Part shown: positions 58,153 to 64,000 of the stretch, piece by piece
Layout of the letters: every line of letters starts with the position of its first letter
Position numbering within the stretch: position 1 is the first letter of the stretch
From: Hofstenia miamia
Taxonomy: Eukaryota; Xenacoelomorpha; Acoela; Hofsteniidae
Assembly (NCBI GenBank): GCA_900660155.1
Contig: CABFPE010000727.1
Span: 44,317 to 108,316 of the forward strand
Direction of reading: 5' to 3'
DNA: 64,000 bases
Notes under the pieces: model-generated
What the model was told of the DNA's origin: nothing
Seen by the model: only the letters and a program-made list of their open reading frames with translations
Database searches by the model: none
Translations under genes and position numbers: made by a program

Positions 58153-59515
58153 AAGGGCTCAGCAAACAGGAAAAAATCAATGGATGTTGAAGGCTTGAGA
58201 GTCAAGATGTAATTAGCAGCAGTACAAGCACGATTGAAAAACGAGTGAAGGGTGCGATGTTTCTTGGGACGACGAATGGAAAAGGTGACAACATCATCAG
58301 AGCGAGTAGACCGGGAATTAGAGAACGTAATGAAATCAAAAGGATCAAGACCCAATTTGCGAGTGAGCAAACGATTGAACAGAAGGAGATCACAGGGATG
58401 GAAGTAGAGTGACAGCGGGAGAGTGGAGAATTTGAGAAGAGCATCTTTGTATGCCAAGGGAGAGATACATTTGAAGACACGCTTCTGGAAACGTTCCAGA
58501 GTGGAACAAGGAACGAAACAGCCACCAACAGGGAGAAGCATAGAGAAAAATGGGGCGAGGAATGGACTTGAACAAAGAGAGTTTCACGGCAGCCGTGGAA
58601 TTAAAGGGAACATTGCGGAAGAGGACCAAGAGTGAGGAATTAGCTTTGCGGAGGCGAAAGGATACATGACCATACCAATTCAAGTTAGCAGAAACTTGAA
58701 CTCCAAGATGGAGTATGATGAGGAGAAAAGTTCACAGAAAAGAGGAAGATCAGAAGGGGGAGATACAGAAAAGGTAATACCACATGTCTTGGTTGGACTA
58801 AAATCAAGATGATTAACGGAAGACCAAGATCAGAGGTAATATTTGAGGCAAAAGAACTACCAAAGTTGAAAATCGCAGTAGACAGGATGAGTTGAAGACA
58901 GATTGAGGAAGGTCATTGATAGCAATGAGGAAGAAGAGAACTGCAAACACAGAACCTTGAGGAGCACCACTAGACACAAGAGCAGGAGAGGAAATAGCCG
59001 AGTTGATTTTAACACACTGACAAACGATTGGAGAGGTAAGACTGGAAGAGTTCGATGGCATCAGCATCAAAGCCAAAGATAATGCATACAGGATCATTAC
59101 GATCACAGTGGAAATAGCAGTTTTCAATCAAAGTGAGCAAGTTAGTGATGGTAGAACGACCTGGAAGGTTACCATGCTGAGAAGAGGAGATTAGGTGACG
59201 AACTTTAGGGAAAACAACGAAAGACAAGGCGCTCAAAGATGATTGACAGCCGAGAAAGAATAGCTATAGGAAGTCAAGAAGTGACTTGAGAGGAGGGAAG
59301 CTGATTGGATTTTAGCAGTAGAGAGATCCAAGATGTTTTCCAGCAAGGTGGAAAACGCTTAGAGGAGCAAATATAGAAGAGATGCTTTAAATGAATGGAA
59401 AGAGTTGAGTAAGTGTCGTGAATAACAAAGGATGGGACGCCGTTAGGATAGCAGGGACTTAAGCATGAGAGAAATATCATAGGCGATGAAGACGATGTCA
59501 CATAGGCGCCTCTAT
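58153..59515 (-). mobile_element. LINE fragment, minus orientation (piece 3)
   Basis: On the minus strand, from the right: PNGVPSFVIHDTYSTLSIHL, then FPPCWKTSWISLLLKSNQLP (the region before RT), QHGNLPGRSTITNLLTLIEN, FGFDADAIELFQSYLSNR, SGAPQGSVFAVLFFLIAIND, RFQKRVFKCISPLAYKDALL and LYFHPCDLLLFNRLLTRKLG. The DFSKAFD and YADD blocks are missing through internal deletions and the frame changes several times. Its 3' end stops about 100 bp short of that of piece 2 and joins the (ATT)n run directly. Confidence 0.88.
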
Positions 59516-59549
59516 AAATACATATGACAAACAAACAAATACAATCCAT

Positions 59550-61975
59550 GTACCTATTAATACATTTTTACCAGGATAGGCCTTTGTCTGCACAGAATAC
59601 GTTGCAAAATAGTTCCTATGAACAAAAGGAAAGGGTAATCCTGCAATTATAAATTGGGTTTCGTGTGCTTGTTTGTGGAAAAACTTTCTTCATTAATGCT
59701 TGCAATTACTCTTTGTTTGGCAATTATATGGCTTGCAAAATATGATTATTTAAAATTACAGAATTTTTGCTGGATAATATATATTTTGTATATAATTACA
59801 TCCCAACAGTTTAAGGTATCGGACGTATATCTTAAAAAAGCGACGGCAGTAGGTATGCACTAACCACTCAATTCCAAATCCAAGTTTTAGTACGTAATGT
59901 ATTTTTAACAGATAATCTAATCTTAAATTTCAAGTAAACTTAAAGTAATATAAAATTGTGTTAAACATAAAAACAAAAGACAAAGGAGTAAGGTAGAACA
60001 AATAATATAATTTCTCGAAAATGCATTTTCAAATTTTTCTGAATCTAATTGAATTAACACATATTTGCAAATACCAACATTTATGAAAACTATTATTCTT
60101 GCTATTTGTATTAAAATTCTTGATAAGTTACAAACAACCATCTATGTTAAGATGTGATAGATATCAAATAGGTTGTAAGTATAAACAAATGTTGCAAAGT
60201 GTAGTGCACATATTACAGATTGCAGCATAGACCCTAATTAAAATGCAACAAGTGATATTCCAAATATATATTCTTTGAGCTGCAGCTACTTTTTCATAAA
60301 AATTCGATTTTTCCACGACCTTGACAATAATCACTAGAATTTTGTTATATACGCTTGTAATATATTCTCAAAATGAAGTGATTGATGAAAACAAACCATT
60401 TTGTAAACATTTGTCAAATTTGTGTACTTGCTACGAAAATTGCGCTTTGCAAAAAATTTTTAATCGAAAACATTTTAGCAGATAATGTGAACTTAATTTT
60501 GATTTTTAAGTGAACAATTTTGGATTTTGTTGCTGGTTATAAAGAGGTATAAAGATACAGCTGCACTAGAAACTTCTAGATACAAAAATAAATGTGTAGT
60601 TCGATTGATTACCGAATATTAATAAAATTTCGCTAAATCCATTACATCTCCAAATATATGTATAAAACAGGGTTTTATGTTATTCATTGATGTCAACATA
60701 ATTCCTGGAAATATTTAATTGTTCTATTATATGTATTGAAAGTCAACTGCATTAGTCCATTCTTAATTGAATTTTCAAACATTTGCGTGTTTGCATTTTC
60801 TAAGTGATATATAAGTTTATCTCAATTGAAATTATTTAGAAATCCTACTGTACTTTTATGCTTCATAATCTTTTGAGGGCATAAGAATCCTGGTGTAAGA
60901 CTCATAACAAAATGATTTTGAGAAAATCAATGAGTTTAAAATCATACAAATTATTAAAATTAGCTCAACATACTATCAAAAAAATAAAATGATTGTACAC
61001 ATTTTAACAGAAATGGTGCATTTAAACCTGCATGCTAAAATAATATTAAACTGAATCATTAACAAAGAGCTATAGGTCAGCTGCTAAAGATTTCGAAACC
61101 TTTATCATTTAACATTTAACCATCACACAACTATTACTGTAATAGTGAATTCGGAAAGAGCAACTAACAACTCTAATAGATTTGTAATGTTTATTGCATT
61201 TTCAAACGATTCGTACCACCAGGCACATGACTATGATATTAATGGTGCATTTTCAGTCGGAAGACGCATCTTTGTGGTATAATAAAATCATGAAACTTAG
61301 AGCAGATCGATTAATCAGATATATAATTCAATGATTAGTGATTATTGTGATATTATTCATGTTAATTGCATTAACAAAACCTTTTTTTGCCGACAGCCAG
61401 ATCTCAGAAATGTTTTGCAAAAACATTCGTAATTTGGTCAAATTAAATTCAGATTAAACTACAAGTCAACCAACTTAGCTTTTTGATTAGGCATTTATAG
61501 AATATTAACCTTAGGTTTCTTATTAAATTTGATATTAGTAAATTTATCAAACTAGCAAAGCAGTAAACATGCATAATTTGCATTCAATAGTAGTATATCC
61601 AGTATTCGGTATATTCAAAATTCACTCTATCTAATTTCCTTGTAAAGTTGTTAACTAACATTCAAAATTAAGAAATAATTCAATACTGATAATGTATTTC
61701 TACGTCTATATACATATGCAAAATAGTGTTCCATTTGAGAAAAATTGCGAAAGAAAATCTTGTATCAAAGCAATTCCAACGTTTAAGATGAAATTTACGA
61801 GCATTACTAATAGCATAATCATATTCTATATAGAGTTCATAATAACTTAAAACAAATCTAATTAGACAAAATTCGTTAACAATTCAGTTTTCCTCAAACA
61901 AAAACAGCTATAACAACTTGCAGTAATGAGCCAATTTGGTCAAATACATTTTGGTCAAAGTAGTGGGTGTTAAGA
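59550..61975. other. AT-rich stretch without recognisable genes
   Basis: No frame, element end or RNA gene could be supported. Confidence 0.4.
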
Positions 61976-61984
61976 AACTAAAAT

Positions 61985-62345
61985 GGGGGATTTTCACTAA
62001 AATTTAAATTTGAATATTTTTACCTAACAATGTTTAACTTAGTTTAAATTCCTTAAAAATAAAAAATCAATAAAAAATATTGGCTAAATTTTGCAGAAAT
62101 TCACTGTCTCTTTCTTGTTCAGATGATGTCACTACCTTTTGAATCATAAACCTATTACTTTGTAAGATGAAATTCTGGAAAATCTAAAGATAGTGACATC
62201 ATCTGAACATGAAAGAGATAGTGAATTCTGCAAAAATTAGCAAATATTTTTTAATGGTTGCTTCATTTTTAAAGAATTTATTCTAAATTGAATATTTTTA
62301 GCTCAAAATATTTACATTTAAATTTTACTGAAAATCTCCAAATTG
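61985..62345. mobile_element. Inverted-repeat (foldback) MITE
   Basis: GGGGATTTTCACTAAAATTT on the left pairs with GGAGATTTTCAGTAAAATTT read from the right. Further in, GCAGAAATTCACTGTCTCTT and TTCAGATGATGTCACTA pair with the corresponding right-arm sequence. Arms of about 150 bp surround a 50-bp centre. No coding sequence and no clear target duplication were seen. Confidence 0.75.
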
Positions 62346-64000
62346 GAGATTATCAAGTTGAAATCATGTTATCATTCCAAGTTAGAGTTCTTACATTTTG
62401 AGTTTGAGTATTTCCTTAAATAAAATTTTGATCTTCATTGAATTTTTTAATTCCAAGTTTCTTAGGGTGAATAATCATGTATTTTTAGCAATTCAAATGT
62501 ATGTTCTAGTGATTTCTCTCCTGAGATTTCTGATCAGACTTTCATGTTTTAGTATTTAACATTCTTAGTATTTGAAAATATTTATTTAAACAACAAATGT
62601 TTGCAGATATATTGAATTGGAGCATGTGGAAGAGTCCTATATGTGGAGGAAAATAATAGGAAACATCATGTTGTAGTAATCAAGAATTTAAATATATAAT
62701 ATTTTGAAAATTTCTAAATTTTACTTTAAATTTTATGATTCCCAAAATATTATATGATAAATATGTCAAGCTCTTGACAAGGATTTAAGTCTTGGATACA
62801 TATAATTATGCATAAGCTTAATTGTTAATGCAATGCATATTATAAGATTTAATCCAAACAGTCCAAATTTTTAGGTTTAGCATTCAAAAAAATTTCATAT
62901 AGAAACCTTATAGATTGATAAAGAATTGAAAAATTAAAATTATTAATTCTCATATTTTCAGGTTGAACTTGAACCAAGATGTTATATCAATTGTGTAAAT
63001 ATCTAAATTGGATATTTAATAGCATACAATCAAAAAAGGACAAGTGTCCAGGATTTTTTAGTTGAGTTTCAGTTCAAGTATGTTTTTGATGAAATTCTGA
63101 GTTTTGTTTAAATAAAATATAATGTATTTTACCATAATTCCATGTTTTGTAAGCTGAAAAATAACTATTGTGAACCCCATAAAAGCATTAAATATTTCAT
63201 TAAATTAGATTTAATTCAACAAAGAATTGTCACAAATGAAATTAATCTTTTGAAAAACAGTTGAGATAAGTTTAGTTCTTTCTAGATTGAAATGTGGAGG
63301 GTAGTATTTCACTTCCCCCAATTTCATTTCCTCTATTTCTGACATCACCAAAATTCAAAAACACAATTTGCATAAACTGTATTTTGATTATTTTCCTTTG
63401 TAATTTAGAAAATTCAAATATGCAATTGTAAAAAAATAAATTTAAATATTTGCAATAATTATAAACATTGACATTTACCATTTGCATATTACGTCTATAT
63501 ACATATATCCCCCCCAAAACTGTTTAGATCTGACCTGATAGAGTGTACTTTCATAATGCATAGCCAATTTATAAATTCTACTTTGCTGTGTGTCATATTT
63601 ACTGCCAACTAGTAATATAGTTATTTGGGTTAGCTTATCCATTTTTATAAAGTATTTTACAGATTCAATGTCTAAGACAACACAGCCAATTTTAAAGCAG
63701 AAGTTACAGGTTTAAGTCCTTTCAGATCTGATTATTAAAATGTAATATAAAATCAGAAATGTATTAGTGATTTGTTTAACATTGGAATATGAATTTCTAT
63801 ATTATTGTATTTGTGAATAGTAAACCAATGTGATGCATTATTACAATTTTTTGAGATTCCTGATTCCCTTGAGTAAAATATTCAAGAAATTAATGTAGAG
63901 TCACTCAGGGCCCTCCTTTTATTACTTTATTATTTCAATGAAATTTTGTAATTTTGAGCTAAATCTTGCTATGATTTTAGTTAGTGACATCACTTGGAAA
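62346..64000. other. AT-rich stretch to window end
   Basis: No gene is supported. The last bases (TTAGTTAGTGACATCACTTGG) contain the TAGTGACATCA word of the 62-kb foldback element, so a second copy may begin at the window edge. Confidence 0.35.

Overview
The window is AT-rich animal genomic DNA. Its protein-coding exons are small and widely spaced, its introns carry canonical GT..AG ends, and transposons of many classes fill the space between them. (TA)n tracts are frequent and flank one of the two 1000-N gaps, which lies inside a (TA)n tract. Two conserved metazoan genes can be recognised, both on the minus strand. One is MOSPD2 (CRAL-TRIO part, three exons, 5.8-14.1 kb). The other is aftiphilin (about nine exons, 48.2-56.3 kb), an endosomal/Golgi clathrin and AP-1 accessory protein. 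The genome is clearly metazoan and probably invertebrate: it mixes 42-55 bp introns with multi-kb introns, and carries a DUF4817-type mariner, a Penelope-like element and CR1/Jockey-like LINEs with trinucleotide tails. I cannot name the phylum safely.

Layout. 0-5 kb: near-empty AT-rich DNA with two candidate orphan terminal exons, then a GC-richer island at 5.1 kb. 5.7-14.2 kb: MOSPD2 exons, with introns holding a 545-bp internally deleted Tc1 element, a gap and TIR-type MITEs. 15-19 kb: mariner-like, hAT-like and Harbinger-like MITEs and a 61-bp tandem repeat. 20.7-22.1 kb: a complete Tc1/mariner element with an open 337-aa DD34E transposase and perfect 37-bp TIRs; it carries the same 61-bp repeat. 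25.7-27.3 kb: a LINE ending in a long (TAG)n tail. 28 kb: a dead Tc1 transposase. 32.6-33.3 kb: an intact single-exon seven-helix membrane protein of unknown function. 34-37 kb and 41-43 kb: LINE remnants, one with a restriction-like-endonuclease tail. 40.4 kb: an internally deleted DUF4817 mariner. 43.9-45.9 kb: a 1.9-kb pogo/Tigger-like element. 46.3-46.7 kb: a Penelope-like GIY-YIG domain beside a hammerhead-ribozyme-like core. 47.0-47.7 kb: a 691-bp palindromic foldback MITE. 48.2-56.3 kb: aftiphilin, with a LINE in its last intron. 57.2-59.5 kb: three pieces of one LINE family, two of them arranged tail-to-tail. The remainder is AT-rich DNA with a further inverted repeat at 62 kb.

The two recognised genes both act at membranes of the secretory/endosomal system, but nothing suggests co-regulation. 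Most of the information content here is transposon history. The observations most worth following are the apparently complete Tc1 element and its mobile 61-bp repeat, the hammerhead-like motif beside the Penelope fragment, the inverted LINE pair, the unknown seven-helix gene, and the aftiphilin gene model with its microintrons.
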